A stretch of DNA of 64,000 nucleotides, from NCBI GenBank assembly GCA_934120645.1, contig CAKOUO010000004.1, positions 1 to 64,000 on the forward strand, in the 5' to 3' direction. The notes under the pieces are model-generated. The model had not been told where the DNA came from, made no database searches, and was given only the letters and a program-made list of their open reading frames with translations. This document shows positions 26,379-36,383 of the stretch, in pieces. Made by a program: the position numbers and the translations under genes. Each line of letters begins with the position of its first letter. The first letter of the stretch is position 1. The DNA is from an uncultured Clostridia bacterium (GTDB taxonomy: Bacteria > Bacillota > Clostridia > TANB77 > CAG-508).

Positions 26379-28367
26379 ATGTTTCAAACAAATCTATCAA
26401 TGAAGAAAAAATTGAGAAATATTCTATTTATTGTTTTTTTAGTTATTATTTTATTAATAGGAAGATTAGGATATATTCAGATTATAGAAGGAACAAAATT
26501 ATCTCAAATGGCTTATGAACAACAAACATTAGATAGAGCTGTTAACCCTAAAAGAGGAACTATATATGATTCAACAGGTACAGTATTAGCACAAAGTAGT
26601 ACAGTTGAGACTGTTACTGTTAATCCGGTAAATATAGGCAGTGATGACAAAGAAAAAGTTGCAAAAAAGTTGTCTGAGATTTTTAATTTAGATTATGATA
26701 AAATTTTAAAGAAAGTATCAAAAAGAAGCTCAATAGAAACAATAGTAAAAAAAGTTGAGAAAGAAAAAACAGATGAACTTAGAAAATGGATGGAAGAAAA
26801 CAATATAACATCAGGTATTAATATAGATGAAGATACCAAGAGATATTATCCATATAATAATTTAGCTTCTCAGATTATAGGATTTTGTGGAAGTGATAAT
26901 CAAGGACTAGATGGGATTGAAGCTAAGTATGATAAACAATTATCTGGAACAAAAGGGGCAATAAAAAGACATACAGATGCAAAAGGTGGAGAAATTGGAG
27001 AAGAAGGAGAAAAATATGTAGCAGCTGTTGATGGAAATGATTTAATTTTGTCAATTGATGTTAATGTCCAATCAATAATAGAAAAATATTTAAAAGAAGC
27101 TTGTATTGATAATAAATGTACTGATGGTGGAAATATTGTGGTTATGAATCCTCAAAATGGAGATATTTTGGGAATGGCTACATATCCTAGTTATAATTTA
27201 AATGAACCATATGGGGCATTTACAGATGATTTGAAATTGATATGGGATGGGTTGAATCAATCTGAAAAAACAACTAATTTGCAAGCAGTTTGGAGAAATA
27301 GAGCAATTACAGATACATATGAGCCAGGTTCAACTTTTAAAACAATAACATCATCAGCAGCATTAGAAGAGGGGCTAGTAACAGATATAGATAAACAAGG
27401 CCAATTTTCTTGCACTGGAGGAATAGAAGTTGCAGGAGTTAGAATTAAATGTTGGAGATATTATAGACCACATGGACCAGAAAGCTTAAGGCAAGCACTA
27501 ATGAATTCTTGTAATCCAATATTTATAGGACTTGGACAAAAAATGGGAGTTCATACATATTATAGCTATTTACAAAAATTTGGATTATTAAATACAACAG
27601 GTATAGATTTACCAGGAGAAGCTGGAAGTATTTTCTTGGCAGAGAACAAAGCTGGACCGGTTGAACTTGCAACTATTAGTTTCGGGCAAAGATTTGAAAT
27701 TACACCAATTCAACTTGTAACAGCTGTTTCTGCTATAGCTAATGGAGGTACATTAGTACAGCCAAGAGTTGTAAAACAAATTGTAAATAGTGAAACAAAA
27801 GAGGTAACAGATATACCGGTAAAAACAAAAGGAACAGCAATCTCAAAAGAAACTTCAGAAAAAGTTTTAAGTATGATGGAATCTGTTGTATCAGAAGGTA
27901 CAGGAAAAAATGCAAAAGTAGCTGGATACAGAATAGGAGGAAAGACAGGAACTTCTGAAGATGGAGTTAATACAGGAAAATATGTTACATCATTTTTGGG
28001 AGTTGCACCTGTTGATAATGCTAAGCTAGTAATGTTAATTACTCTATATAATCCAACAGGAGAAGGAGGACACCAAGGAGGTGGTGTTGCAGCACCACTT
28101 GCTGGCCAAATATTTAATGAACTTTTACCATATTTAGAAATATCCCAAGGAAATCAAGATGAGGTTGAACAAGTAGAACAAATAGAAGTACCAAATATAG
28201 AAGGGCTAAGTATAAATGAAGCAGAAAAGAAAATTAAAGAAATAGGCTTAGAACTTAGTATAGAAGGAGATACAGAAAATTTAGACAAAGAAAATACAAA
28301 AATAGTTGAGCAAACTCCAAAAGAAGGAATTGTAGTAAAAAAAGGTAGCAAAGTTTATATAAAATAA
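26379..28367 (+). CDS. spoVD: Class B penicillin-binding protein with PASTA domain (SpoVD/FtsI)
   Basis: A 662-residue transpeptidase that cross-links peptidoglycan outside the membrane. One N-terminal transmembrane helix (about 10-30), a PBP dimerisation domain (PKRGTIYDSTGTVLAQ), then the transpeptidase domain with the nucleophile motif GSTFK, the second motif SCN and KTGTSE. A single PASTA domain (about 598-662) closes the protein. One C-terminal PASTA in the dcw cluster is the SpoVD layout; in many Clostridia this gene or a paralogue serves vegetative division, so FtsI is an alternative name. The partner SEDS protein is probably the FtsW/SpoVE gene at 30995. Confidence 0.94.
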   Translation: MFQTNLSMKKKLRNILFIVFLVIILLIGRLGYIQIIEGTKLSQMAYEQQTLDRAVNPKRGTIYDSTGTVLAQSSTVETVTVNPVNIGSDDKEKVAKKLSEIFNLDYDKILKKVSKRSSIETIVKKVEKEKTDELRKWMEENNITSGINIDEDTKRYYPYNNLASQIIGFCGSDNQGLDGIEAKYDKQLSGTKGAIKRHTDAKGGEIGEEGEKYVAAVDGNDLILSIDVNVQSIIEKYLKEACIDNKCTDGGNIVVMNPQNGDILGMATYPSYNLNEPYGAFTDDLKLIWDGLNQSEKTTNLQAVWRNRAITDTYEPGSTFKTITSSAALEEGLVTDIDKQGQFSCTGGIEVAGVRIKCWRYYRPHGPESLRQALMNSCNPIFIGLGQKMGVHTYYSYLQKFGLLNTTGIDLPGEAGSIFLAENKAGPVELATISFGQRFEITPIQLVTAVSAIANGGTLVQPRVVKQIVNSETKEVTDIPVKTKGTAISKETSEKVLSMMESVVSEGTGKNAKVAGYRIGGKTGTSEDGVNTGKYVTSFLGVAPVDNAKLVMLITLYNPTGEGGHQGGGVAAPLAGQIFNELLPYLEISQGNQDEVEQVEQIEVPNIEGLSINEAEKKIKEIGLELSIEGDTENLDKENTKIVEQTPKEGIVVKKGSKVYIK

Positions 28368-28470
28368 TGTTGAAAAACTCTATACAAAAAAAGGATTTAG
28401 TTATATAATATAAAAAAATTATGGATAAAAATTTGTCTATAAAACGTATTAAAAGAGAGGATGATTCTAA

Positions 28471-29958
28471 ATGGAATTAAAGAAAATATTATTAGGATTG
28501 GAAGGAATTAAAGCAAAAGGAAATTTAGACTTAGAAATTGAAGGAATTGAAAAAAATTCAAAAGAAGTTAAGAAAGGATATATGTTTGTTGCAATTAAAG
28601 GTTTTTCAGTTGATGGACATAAATTTGTAGAAAGTGCAATTGAAAATGGTGCAATAGCAGTTATGGTTGAAGAAGGTTGTGATTTAAAATCTTTAAATAT
28701 ACCAAATGACATAACAGTTTTGATGGTTAAAGATACAAGAGAAGCACTAGCTATTTGTTCTGCAAATTTTTATGGAAATCCTTCATCAAAGTTTAAGCTA
28801 ATAGGAGTTACAGGTACAAAAGGAAAAACAACAACAACATTTATGATAAAAGAAATATTAGAAAAATCAGGAAAAAAAGTTGGATTAATAGGTACTATTG
28901 CTACATATATAAATGGTAAAAAAATAAAAGATAGTGATAGAACAACACCAGAAAGTTTAGAATTACAACAAACATTTAGACAAATGCTAGATGAAGGTGT
29001 AGAAGTTGTTGTAATGGAAGTATCTTCACAAAGTTTAAAATTACATAGAGTTGATGGATGTCAATTTGATATTGTATTATTTACTAATTTTTCAGAAGAT
29101 CATATTAGTGAAAAAGAACATCCAACAATGGAAGATTATTTTAATTCAAAATTAAAATTATTTAAAATGTGTAAGACAGGAATAGTTAATGTAGACGATT
29201 TACATGGTGCAAAAATACCAGGAATGTTTCCAGAAAGCAATATAACAACATATGGTATTGATAATTTTGCAAATGTACTAGCAAAAGATATAACAATTAC
29301 AAATTCATATGTAGATTTTAAGGTAAAAATAACAGATAGAAATGAAAGAATAAAAACAGGAATACCAGGAAGATTTAGTGTTTATAATTCTTTAGCTGCT
29401 ATTTGTGTAGCTCAAAAATTTGGAATATCACCAGAAGTTATAAAAGAAGCTTTATTAGATGTTAGAGTTCCAGGAAGATCAGAATTAGTAAATAATAGTA
29501 GAGAATTAACTATTATGATAGATTATGCGCATTCACCAGAAAGTCTACAAAATATTTTACAAGCAGCAAAAAGTTATACAAGAGGAAGAGTTATTTCTGT
29601 ATTTGGTTGTGGAGGAGACAGAGATACTGGAAAAAGACCAATAATGGGCGAAATATCAGGAAAAATTGCAGATTATACTATTATTACATCTGATAACCCA
29701 AGAACAGAAGAACCAAAATCTATTGTTGACCAAATAGAAGAAGGAATAAAAAAGACAAAAGGAAAATATGAGGTAGAAGTAGATAGAGTAAAAGCTATTA
29801 CAAATGCTATAAAAATGGCAAATAAAAAAGACATTATTATTTTAGCAGGTAAAGGTCATGAACCTTATCAAGAAATCAATGGTGTAAAATATCCATTTGA
29901 TGAAAGAATTATTGTAAGAGATATTATAAAAAAATTAGATGAAGAAAATAAAAAATAG
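28471..29958 (+). CDS. murE: UDP-MurNAc-tripeptide synthetase MurE
   Basis: An ATP-dependent Mur ligase of 495 residues that adds the third amino acid to UDP-MurNAc-L-Ala-D-Glu in the cytosol. The ATP loop is GVTGTKGKTTTT (residues 112-123). The N-terminal domain, the central domain with MEVSSQSLKLHRVDG, and the C-terminal domain with DYAHSPESL and DNPRTEEP are all visible. The DNPR motif is associated with meso-diaminopimelate as the added residue, so the wall is probably of the Dap type. The ribosome site AGAGAGGATG fits the ATG. Confidence 0.96.
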   Translation: MELKKILLGLEGIKAKGNLDLEIEGIEKNSKEVKKGYMFVAIKGFSVDGHKFVESAIENGAIAVMVEEGCDLKSLNIPNDITVLMVKDTREALAICSANFYGNPSSKFKLIGVTGTKGKTTTTFMIKEILEKSGKKVGLIGTIATYINGKKIKDSDRTTPESLELQQTFRQMLDEGVEVVVMEVSSQSLKLHRVDGCQFDIVLFTNFSEDHISEKEHPTMEDYFNSKLKLFKMCKTGIVNVDDLHGAKIPGMFPESNITTYGIDNFANVLAKDITITNSYVDFKVKITDRNERIKTGIPGRFSVYNSLAAICVAQKFGISPEVIKEALLDVRVPGRSELVNNSRELTIMIDYAHSPESLQNILQAAKSYTRGRVISVFGCGGDRDTGKRPIMGEISGKIADYTIITSDNPRTEEPKSIVDQIEEGIKKTKGKYEVEVDRVKAITNAIKMANKKDIIILAGKGHEPYQEINGVKYPFDERIIVRDIIKKLDEENKK

Positions 29959-29983
29959 ACAAATGAAACAATGTTAGAAAGGT

Positions 29984-30973
29984 TTGATAAAGTTGGATTT
30001 TGAGATAAAAATATTGCTTATAACATTTGCAATATCAGTAATTTGTGGCTTAATAATAATCCCAATATTAAAAAAATTAAAAGTTGGCCAAATTGAAAGA
30101 GATGATGGACCAGCATCACACTTAAAAAAACAAGGAACACCTACAATGGGTGGAATTATAATGATAATAACTGTTATTATTTCAGTTATAGGATCATATA
30201 TATATTTTTCTTTAACAGGAAATGCACAATTAGGAAAAAAACTATTACCATTACTAGTAATTACACTTGGTTATGGAATGATTGGATTTATAGATGATTT
30301 TAAAAAATTGGTTTTGAAAAATACAGAAGGTTTAAAACCAAGTTATAAAATGTTTGGACTTTTAATTATTGCAGTACTTTATGTTTTATTTTTAGTGCAA
30401 GGATTAAAATTAGGAACTGAAACATATATACCAATATTAAAAATATATGTAGATATGCCATTATTTGTATATATACCATTTGCTGTTTTAGTAATACTTG
30501 CAACAACAAATGCAATAAATTTAACAGATGGTATAGATGGTTTATCATCAAGTGTTTCTTGTTTGATTATAACATGTTTAACAGTAATAGGAATTAGCTA
30601 TAAAATATATGAAGTATCAATATTTGGAAGCATTGTAATTGGTGCTACATTAGGATTTTTAATGTTTAATTTACATCCTGCAAAAGTATTTATGGGAGAT
30701 ACAGGTTCATTAATGTTAGGTGGAGTTATATCAGGATTAGCTTTGTATTTAAAAATGCCATTATTATTGGTATTAATAGCTATCATTCCAGTATTAGAAA
30801 CTTTATCTGATATTATTCAAGTAATGTATTTTAAAAAGACAGGAAAAAGAATATTTAAAATGGCACCTTTGCATCATCATTTTGAATTATCTGGATGGAA
30901 TGAGAATAAGATAGTAGTAGTATTTTCATTAGTTACTTTAGTAGCTTGTGCAATAGGATTAAAAATAGTATAA
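29984..30973 (+). CDS. mraY: Phospho-MurNAc-pentapeptide transferase MraY
   Basis: An integral membrane enzyme that transfers phospho-MurNAc-pentapeptide to undecaprenyl phosphate and makes lipid I. About ten helices in 329 residues. Catalytic and substrate motifs are clear: DDGPASHLKKQGTPTMGG, FIDDFKK (Asp pair), NAINLTDGIDGL, FMGDTGSLMLGG and the LHHHFE histidine box. TTG at 29984 follows AGAAAGG. It lies between murE and the SEDS gene; the usual murF is absent from this cluster and must be elsewhere. Confidence 0.96.
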   Translation: MIKLDFEIKILLITFAISVICGLIIIPILKKLKVGQIERDDGPASHLKKQGTPTMGGIIMIITVIISVIGSYIYFSLTGNAQLGKKLLPLLVITLGYGMIGFIDDFKKLVLKNTEGLKPSYKMFGLLIIAVLYVLFLVQGLKLGTETYIPILKIYVDMPLFVYIPFAVLVILATTNAINLTDGIDGLSSSVSCLIITCLTVIGISYKIYEVSIFGSIVIGATLGFLMFNLHPAKVFMGDTGSLMLGGVISGLALYLKMPLLLVLIAIIPVLETLSDIIQVMYFKKTGKRIFKMAPLHHHFELSGWNENKIVVVFSLVTLVACAIGLKIV

Positions 30974-30994
30974 AACTCATTAGGAGGATTTTAA

Positions 30995-32126
30995 ATGGCT
31001 AAAAAGAAAAAAGAAAAAAATTTTTCAAGTTTCTTAAATAACCCAATAGATTTTACATTAGTAATAACTATATTGTTACTTTTGGGAATAGGTTTAGTTA
31101 TGGTACTTTCAGCAAGTTCGCCATCAGCACTTTCTGAAAGTGGAAATAGCTATGCTTATTTTTCAAAACAATTATTATTTGCAATATTAGGTTTAATTGC
31201 TATGTTTTTTATATCTAAAATAGATTATAGATTTTATCAAAAATTTTATAAACATGCATGGTGGATTTCAGCTCTTTTATTATTAGCAGTTAAATTGGTA
31301 GGAACTGAAGTTAATGGAGCAAAAAGATGGATAAATATAACAAAAACATTATCTTTTCAACCATCTGAAATAGTAAAATTTTTAATAATAATTTTCTATG
31401 CAGGAATGTTGGTAAAAAATAGAGATGATTTAGGAAAATATGGAAAAGGATTTATAAAACATTTCTTATACATAATTCCAATTATCGGATTATTGTTACT
31501 AGAACCACACCTTAGTGCTTCTGTAGTTATTCTAGGAATTATTAGTATAATGATGATAGTTGCAGGATGTAAATTTAAACATTTTGCGCTTACAGGTTTG
31601 GGAGTAGGAGCACCACTTTTAGGTGCAGCAATTGCATTTTCTCCATATAGATTGGAAAGATTTGTAACATTTTTAGACCCATGGAAATATGCTAAAGATG
31701 AAGGATGGCAAGTTATTCAAAGTTTGTATGCAATTGGTTCAGGAGGCTTATTTGGCGTTGGACTTGGAGATAGTAAACAGAAATATTTATACATACCAGA
31801 ACCACATAATGATTTTATATTTTCAATCTTAGCAGAGGAATTAGGATTTATAGGTTGTGCTGTTGTTTTAGTATTATTTGCTATATTTATTTGGAGAGGT
31901 ATATTAATTGCAATGAAAGCTCCAGATATGTTTGGAAGTTTATTAGCAACAGGTATAACAGCTTTAGTTGGAATACAAGTTGTTATAAATATAGCAGTTG
32001 TAACATCATCAATGCCTGCAACAGGTATGCCATTACCGTTTTTTAGTTATCGGAGGAACAGCATTATTTATATTACTGTGTGAAATGGGTGTATTGTTAA
32101 ATATTTCACGTGCAGGTGCAAAATAA
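30995..32126 (+). CDS. ftsW: SEDS peptidoglycan glycosyltransferase FtsW/SpoVE, split by a +1 shift at CGG
   Basis: A polytopic polymerase of lipid II, 376 residues when the C at 32051 is skipped. Typical features: the N-terminal LLGIGLVMVLSASS, KRWINI, FQPSEIVKF, LLLEPHLSASVV, DEGWQVIQSLYAIGSGG, EPHNDFIFSILAEE (catalytic Asp in the ND pair) and the C-terminal MPLPFFSYGGTALF. In the given frame the protein ends 10 codons after CGG (32051-32053) as an unrelated tail. Skipping the C restores SYGGTALFILLCEMG and a natural stop at 32124. The position between mraY and murG is canonical for ftsW or spoVE. An inactive essential division gene would be surprising, which favours recoding or a sequence error over a real null. 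Confidence 0.9.
32051..32054 (+). other. +1 frameshift site CGGA (ftsW)
   Basis: Zero frame reads TAT CGG AGG AAC. Skipping C gives TAT GGA GGA ACA, the SYGGT motif conserved in all SEDS proteins. Confidence 0.85.
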
Positions 32127-32185
32127 TATTTATATATTAAAACCAAGAATACAATTTAAAATATATCTTTATGAAGGAGAAAATT

Positions 32186-33307
32186 ATGAAAGTTATTATT
32201 GCTGCGGCAGGAACTGCTGGACACATTAATCCTGGATTAGCAATTGCAAATAAAATAAAAGAAGAAGAAAAAGATTCAAAAATTATTTTTATAGGTACAA
32301 CAAGAGGATTGGAAAATGATTTGGTGCCTAGAGCTGGTTATGAACTAAAAACTATAGATGCATATGGATTAAGTAAAAAAATATCAATAGAAAATATAAA
32401 AAAAATGTATAAAACATTAAAAGGTTTTGGTGAAGCAAAAAAAATAATAAGGGAATTCAAACCAGATATTGTTATAGGAACAGGTGGATATATTTGTGGT
32501 GCCACAATTTCTGCAGCTCACAAATTAGGAATACCAACATTATTACATGAGAGCAATGCTTTCCCTGGAAAAGCTGTAAAAATGCTTGCCAAAAAAACAG
32601 ATACAATATTAGTTTCTTTTGAGGATGCAAAAGAAAGAATTAAAAATGCCAAAAATATTGTTTTTACAGGAACACCTGTAAAAATAAAAAGAAAAGAATA
32701 TGGTATAAATGAAAAACTTAGAATTATAAAAGATGCAGGACTTAATGAAACAAAACCAATAGTATTAATTTTTGGAGGAAGCCAAGGAGCTCAAAAAATT
32801 AATGAATCAATACTAGGAATATTAAAAAATAAATATAATAAAAATTATCAAATTATGTGGGCAACAGGTCCAAAACAATATGATATTATAAAAGAAAAAT
32901 TAGAAGATATTAATATAAATATTAATAATATTGAGAATGCAAAAATTGTTCCATATATTTATAATATGGAAGAAATAATGAATGTTTCTGATTTAATTGT
33001 AGCTAGAAGTGGGGCAATGACAATAACAGAAATATCTAATTTAGGTAAACCATCTATATTAGTACCATTACCAAATGTAAGTGGAAATCATCAACTATAT
33101 AATGCAAAAGTTTTGGAAAATGTAGGTGCTGCCAAAATAATATTAAATGATGAATTAGATAGTAATAAATTGAATGAACAAATAGAACAAATAGTTTTAA
33201 ACAAAAATAAAGTACAAGAGATGTCAAAAAATGCATTAAAAGTTTCAACAAGTGATGTTGAAGATAAAATTTTTCAAGAAATAAAAAAGATTGTTAAGGA
33301 GAAATAA
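32186..33307 (+). CDS. murG: UDP-GlcNAc:lipid I GlcNAc transferase MurG
   Basis: A membrane-associated GT-B enzyme that converts lipid I to lipid II. 373 residues from ATG 32186, chosen because AAGGAGA (32174-32180) precedes it, rather than the ATG at 32171. Motifs: AAAGTAGHINPGLAIA (N-terminal glycine-rich loop), GTGGYICG, HESNAFPGK, then the C-terminal domain with FGGSQGAQKINES and the donor site VARSGAMTITEIS. It follows ftsW as in most Firmicutes clusters. Confidence 0.96.
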   Translation: MKVIIAAAGTAGHINPGLAIANKIKEEEKDSKIIFIGTTRGLENDLVPRAGYELKTIDAYGLSKKISIENIKKMYKTLKGFGEAKKIIREFKPDIVIGTGGYICGATISAAHKLGIPTLLHESNAFPGKAVKMLAKKTDTILVSFEDAKERIKNAKNIVFTGTPVKIKRKEYGINEKLRIIKDAGLNETKPIVLIFGGSQGAQKINESILGILKNKYNKNYQIMWATGPKQYDIIKEKLEDINININNIENAKIVPYIYNMEEIMNVSDLIVARSGAMTITEISNLGKPSILVPLPNVSGNHQLYNAKVLENVGAAKIILNDELDSNKLNEQIEQIVLNKNKVQEMSKNALKVSTSDVEDKIFQEIKKIVKEK

Positions 33308-33308
33308 A

Positions 33309-34655
33309 ATGTTTAAAAATATTAAATCTAAAATCATATTAATAAGTATTGTAGCAGGACTAATTATATTAGGTACAATAGGGGGATTTTATTTAAATTC
33401 TTTAGGACAAGTTCAAGATATAATAAATCAAGGTAGTAATATTCAAGAGATAACACAAAAAATAAATGAAATACAAGAGCAAGCTAAGCTAACAGTAACT
33501 ATTGCAGTAATATCTTTTATTTTAATAGCTTTAGTTATATCAGCCTTTTTAACAAAATTTGTTATTTGCCCAAAAAATAAATTTATTAAGTCTGATGAAA
33601 AAACAGAATTAAAAGATAAACTTAGTGAAGTTTCAAGTAAAAAAAATCAAATAGAAACAATTCTTTTACATATGACAGATGGAATTATTGCTTTTAATAT
33701 GCAAGGAGAAATTATATTAATAAATCCAGCTGCTAAAAAATTTCTAAGTATAAGTCCAGAAGATAATACATTTGATGATATATTTAAAAAATTCAATTTA
33801 GATATTAACATGGAAAAAGTTATATATCTAGAAACATGGACTTCTACAGAAGAAAGATTTCAAGTAGAAGATAGATATGTTAAAGTATTTTTTGCACCAT
33901 TTAGAAATGAAGAAGATAGACCAGATGGGGTAATAGCAGTAATACAAGATATAACAGAACATGTAAAATTGGATAAAATGCAAAAAGAATTAGTTGCAGA
34001 TGTATCACATGAATTAAAAACACCAATAACTTCAATTATGGGATATGCAGACACATTATTAGAAGGTGGATATGATACAGAAACACAAGAAAAATTTTTA
34101 AATGTAATAGCATCAGAATCTAGAAGAATGGCTCGTTTGGTAACAGATTTGTTAACACTTTCTAGATATGATAGTAATAAAAAGAAAACACAAAAAGAAT
34201 CATTTGATTTAGGAGAATTGGTAAAAAGATGCCAAGAAAAACTTGCTATTGAAATAAAGAAAAAAGGACATAAGGTTAATTGTTTTGTAACAGCAGATGT
34301 ACCATTAGTTTATGCTGATAAGGACGACATAGAAAGAGTTGTTTTAAATATTATGACAAATAGTATAAAATATACACCTGATGGCGGAGAAATTAAGATT
34401 TATGTTGGATTTGTATATAATGATGCTTATATAAAAGTTTTTGATAATGGAATAGGAATACCAGAAGATGATTTATCTAGAATTTTTGAAAGATTTTATA
34501 GAGTAGATAAGGCTCGTACTAGAGAAATGGGAGGTACTGGATTAGGACTTTCTATTGCAAAAGAAATTTTAGATAAGAATGGTGGAAGTATAGATATAAA
34601 AAGTAAGGTTGGAGAAGGAACAGAAGTTGTTATTCGTATTCCAACTAAACAATAA
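33309..34655 (+). CDS. Sensor histidine kinase (PhoR/WalK type)
   Basis: A membrane histidine kinase of 448 residues. Two transmembrane helices (about 8-28 and 62-82) flank a very short extracytoplasmic loop of about 35 residues; a PAS domain (about 112-220: LHMTDGIIAFNMQGEIILINPAA) follows. The HisKA box DVSHELKTP holds His234, and the ATPase domain shows the N box (NIMTNSIKYTP), DNGIGIPEDD, FERFYRVDKAR and GGTGLGLSIA. No response regulator lies beside it, which is unusual for this type. It starts directly after the murG stop codon (ATG 33309, AAGGAG upstream) and is the last gene before a terminator, so it may sense envelope state and be coexpressed with wall synthesis. Confidence 0.93.
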   Translation: MFKNIKSKIILISIVAGLIILGTIGGFYLNSLGQVQDIINQGSNIQEITQKINEIQEQAKLTVTIAVISFILIALVISAFLTKFVICPKNKFIKSDEKTELKDKLSEVSSKKNQIETILLHMTDGIIAFNMQGEIILINPAAKKFLSISPEDNTFDDIFKKFNLDINMEKVIYLETWTSTEERFQVEDRYVKVFFAPFRNEEDRPDGVIAVIQDITEHVKLDKMQKELVADVSHELKTPITSIMGYADTLLEGGYDTETQEKFLNVIASESRRMARLVTDLLTLSRYDSNKKKTQKESFDLGELVKRCQEKLAIEIKKKGHKVNCFVTADVPLVYADKDDIERVVLNIMTNSIKYTPDGGEIKIYVGFVYNDAYIKVFDNGIGIPEDDLSRIFERFYRVDKARTREMGGTGLGLSIAKEILDKNGGSIDIKSKVGEGTEVVIRIPTKQ

Positions 34656-34681
34656 ATTGTTGTATGATTTTAAGTGTATAA

Positions 34682-34717
34682 AATTGGAAGAAATTAATAG
34701 ATTTCTTCCAATTTTTA
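34682..34717 (+). terminator. Terminator at the end of the dcw transcript
   Basis: AATTGGAAGAAAT (34682-34694) pairs with ATTTCTTCCAATT (34701-34713), followed by T residues. Confidence 0.92.
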
Positions 34718-34719
34718 TA

Positions 34720-34748
34720 TTGATAATTCTATTAAACTAATGTATAAT
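34720..34748 (+). promoter_or_regulatory. Probable promoter of the signal peptidase gene
   Basis: TTGATA (34720-34725) and a perfect TATAAT (34743-34748) with 17-base spacing, directly after the preceding terminator. Confidence 0.7.
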
Positions 34749-34787
34749 ATATAAGATAAAATAAGTAAAAGTTTAGGAGAGATATAT

Positions 34788-35426
34788 ATGAGTGCAAAAG
34801 TAAAAGATATTTTAGAGTGGATATATTGTATAATAATAGCAGTTGTTTTAGCTTTATTATTTAGATATTTTATAGGTACACCAACAATAGTAAAACAAGT
34901 GTCTATGTACCCAACATTAGTACAAAACCAAAGATTATGGTTAAATAGATGGGGAAGAACTACTAAAAAAATGCCTGAAAGAGGAAATATTATAACATTT
35001 GAAGCACCAAGTAAAAAAAGTTATACAGCAAATGAAATAGACGAATCTAATCCAGTTGCTAAATACGAAAATGAACCTACAAGTTTATTTGGAAAATTTA
35101 AATATTATGTTTTAGAAATAGGAAAAGATAGTTATATAAAAAGAGTTATAGCTTTACCAGGAGAACATGTAGAAATTAAAAATGGAAAAGTATATATTAA
35201 TGGAGAAGAATTACAAGAAGATTATTTACAACCAGGAATTGTAACAGATGTTATGGGTACTGGATTTGATGATTTTATTGTTCCAGATAATTGTGTATTT
35301 GCAATGGGAGATAACAGAAGCCATAGTACTGATTGTAGATCATTTGGATGTATTCCATTAGAAAAAATTGAAAGTAAAGTTTGGATTAGAATATGGCCAT
35401 TAAATTTATGGGGAAAAGTTAAATAA
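34788..35426 (+). CDS. lepB: Signal peptidase I
   Basis: A membrane serine/lysine protease (S26) that cleaves signal peptides of exported proteins. 212 residues, one N-terminal transmembrane helix (10-28). The catalytic Ser39 lies in VSMYPTL and the general base Lys118 in YIKRVIALPG; the C-terminal box GDNRSHSTDCRSFG is conserved. A single transmembrane helix and the size fit the Gram-positive P-type enzyme. Own promoter; holB follows at 20 bases. Confidence 0.95.
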   Translation: MSAKVKDILEWIYCIIIAVVLALLFRYFIGTPTIVKQVSMYPTLVQNQRLWLNRWGRTTKKMPERGNIITFEAPSKKSYTANEIDESNPVAKYENEPTSLFGKFKYYVLEIGKDSYIKRVIALPGEHVEIKNGKVYINGEELQEDYLQPGIVTDVMGTGFDDFIVPDNCVFAMGDNRSHSTDCRSFGCIPLEKIESKVWIRIWPLNLWGKVK

Positions 35427-35446
35427 CTTATAATGAGGAGTAAAGG

Positions 35447-36337
35447 ATGTTTAATAATATATTAGGAAATGAAGGATTAAAGCAGGAATTAATAAATGCG
35501 GTTAAACTAAATAAAACATCTCATAGTTACTTATTTATAGGAACAGAAGGAATTGGTAAAAAATTAATTGCAAAAGAATTTGCTAAAATGTTACTATGCT
35601 TAGATGATAATAAATACTGTGATAAATGTAAGTCTTGTATAGAGTTTAATTCTGAAAACAATCCAGATTTTAATATTATAGAACCAGAAGGAAACAGTAT
35701 AAAAATAGAGCAAATAAGAGAATTGCAAAGAAAAGTTACTGAAAAACCAATTATAGCAGATAAAAAAGTATATATAATAAATGATAGTGATAAAATGACA
35801 ATTGAAGCACAGAATTGTTTACTAAAAACATTGGAAGAACCACCAGAATTTGTTACTATTATACTAATAGGAGCAAATGAAAACGCATTTTTAAGCACTA
35901 TAAAATCAAGATGTATGATATTACATTTTGAGAATATAGATAAAAACATAATAAAAAATTATTTACGAGAAAATTTTCAAGTAGAAATTAATAGTGAAAT
36001 AATGTTAGAAGCTTTTCAAGGAAGTATAGGAAAAGCATTAGAGATAAAAGAAAAACAAGAACAATATGAAAAAGTAGAAAATATAATTTACAACTTAGAA
36101 AAAAAAGATAAAATTGATATTTTAAATATGTCAGAAATAATATATAAGTCTAAAGATGAAAAATTTGATATATTAGACTATATGAATATAGTTTTAATAA
36201 ATTTAGCTAAAAAATCTAATAAATATGCAAAATGTATACAAATTGTGGAAGATACGAAAAAAAGATTACAATCAAATGCAAATTATGATATGTGTATTGA
36301 TAATATGCTATTTAGATTGTGGGAAGAAGTTAATTAG
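35447..36337 (+). CDS. holB: DNA polymerase III subunit delta'
   Basis: A clamp-loader subunit of the AAA+ family, 296 residues. The Walker A region is degenerate in the expected way (FIGTEGIGKKLIAKEFAK). A zinc-binding Cys group follows (C-x7-C-DKCKSC around residues 49-61), then the sensor regions TLEEPPEFVTIILIGANE and STIKSRCMILHF. It lacks a full ATPase site, as is normal for delta'. It precedes ricT; the pairing holB-ricT (yaaT) is conserved in Firmicutes. Confidence 0.92.
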   Translation: MFNNILGNEGLKQELINAVKLNKTSHSYLFIGTEGIGKKLIAKEFAKMLLCLDDNKYCDKCKSCIEFNSENNPDFNIIEPEGNSIKIEQIRELQRKVTEKPIIADKKVYIINDSDKMTIEAQNCLLKTLEEPPEFVTIILIGANENAFLSTIKSRCMILHFENIDKNIIKNYLRENFQVEINSEIMLEAFQGSIGKALEIKEKQEQYEKVENIIYNLEKKDKIDILNMSEIIYKSKDEKFDILDYMNIVLINLAKKSNKYAKCIQIVEDTKKRLQSNANYDMCIDNMLFRLWEEVN

Positions 36338-36383
36338 ATTTGTAAAATAATCAAAATGAAATGAATCGAAAGGAAAGAGAATT

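Noticed and set aside
31855..32046. A separate small gene inside ftsW (63 codons)
   Set aside because: Out-of-frame shadow of a membrane-protein gene; composition is not protein-like and there is no ribosome site.
32041..32060. Reassignment of CGG to another amino acid
   Set aside because: A changed meaning of CGG would not repair the frame; every site needs one base removed.
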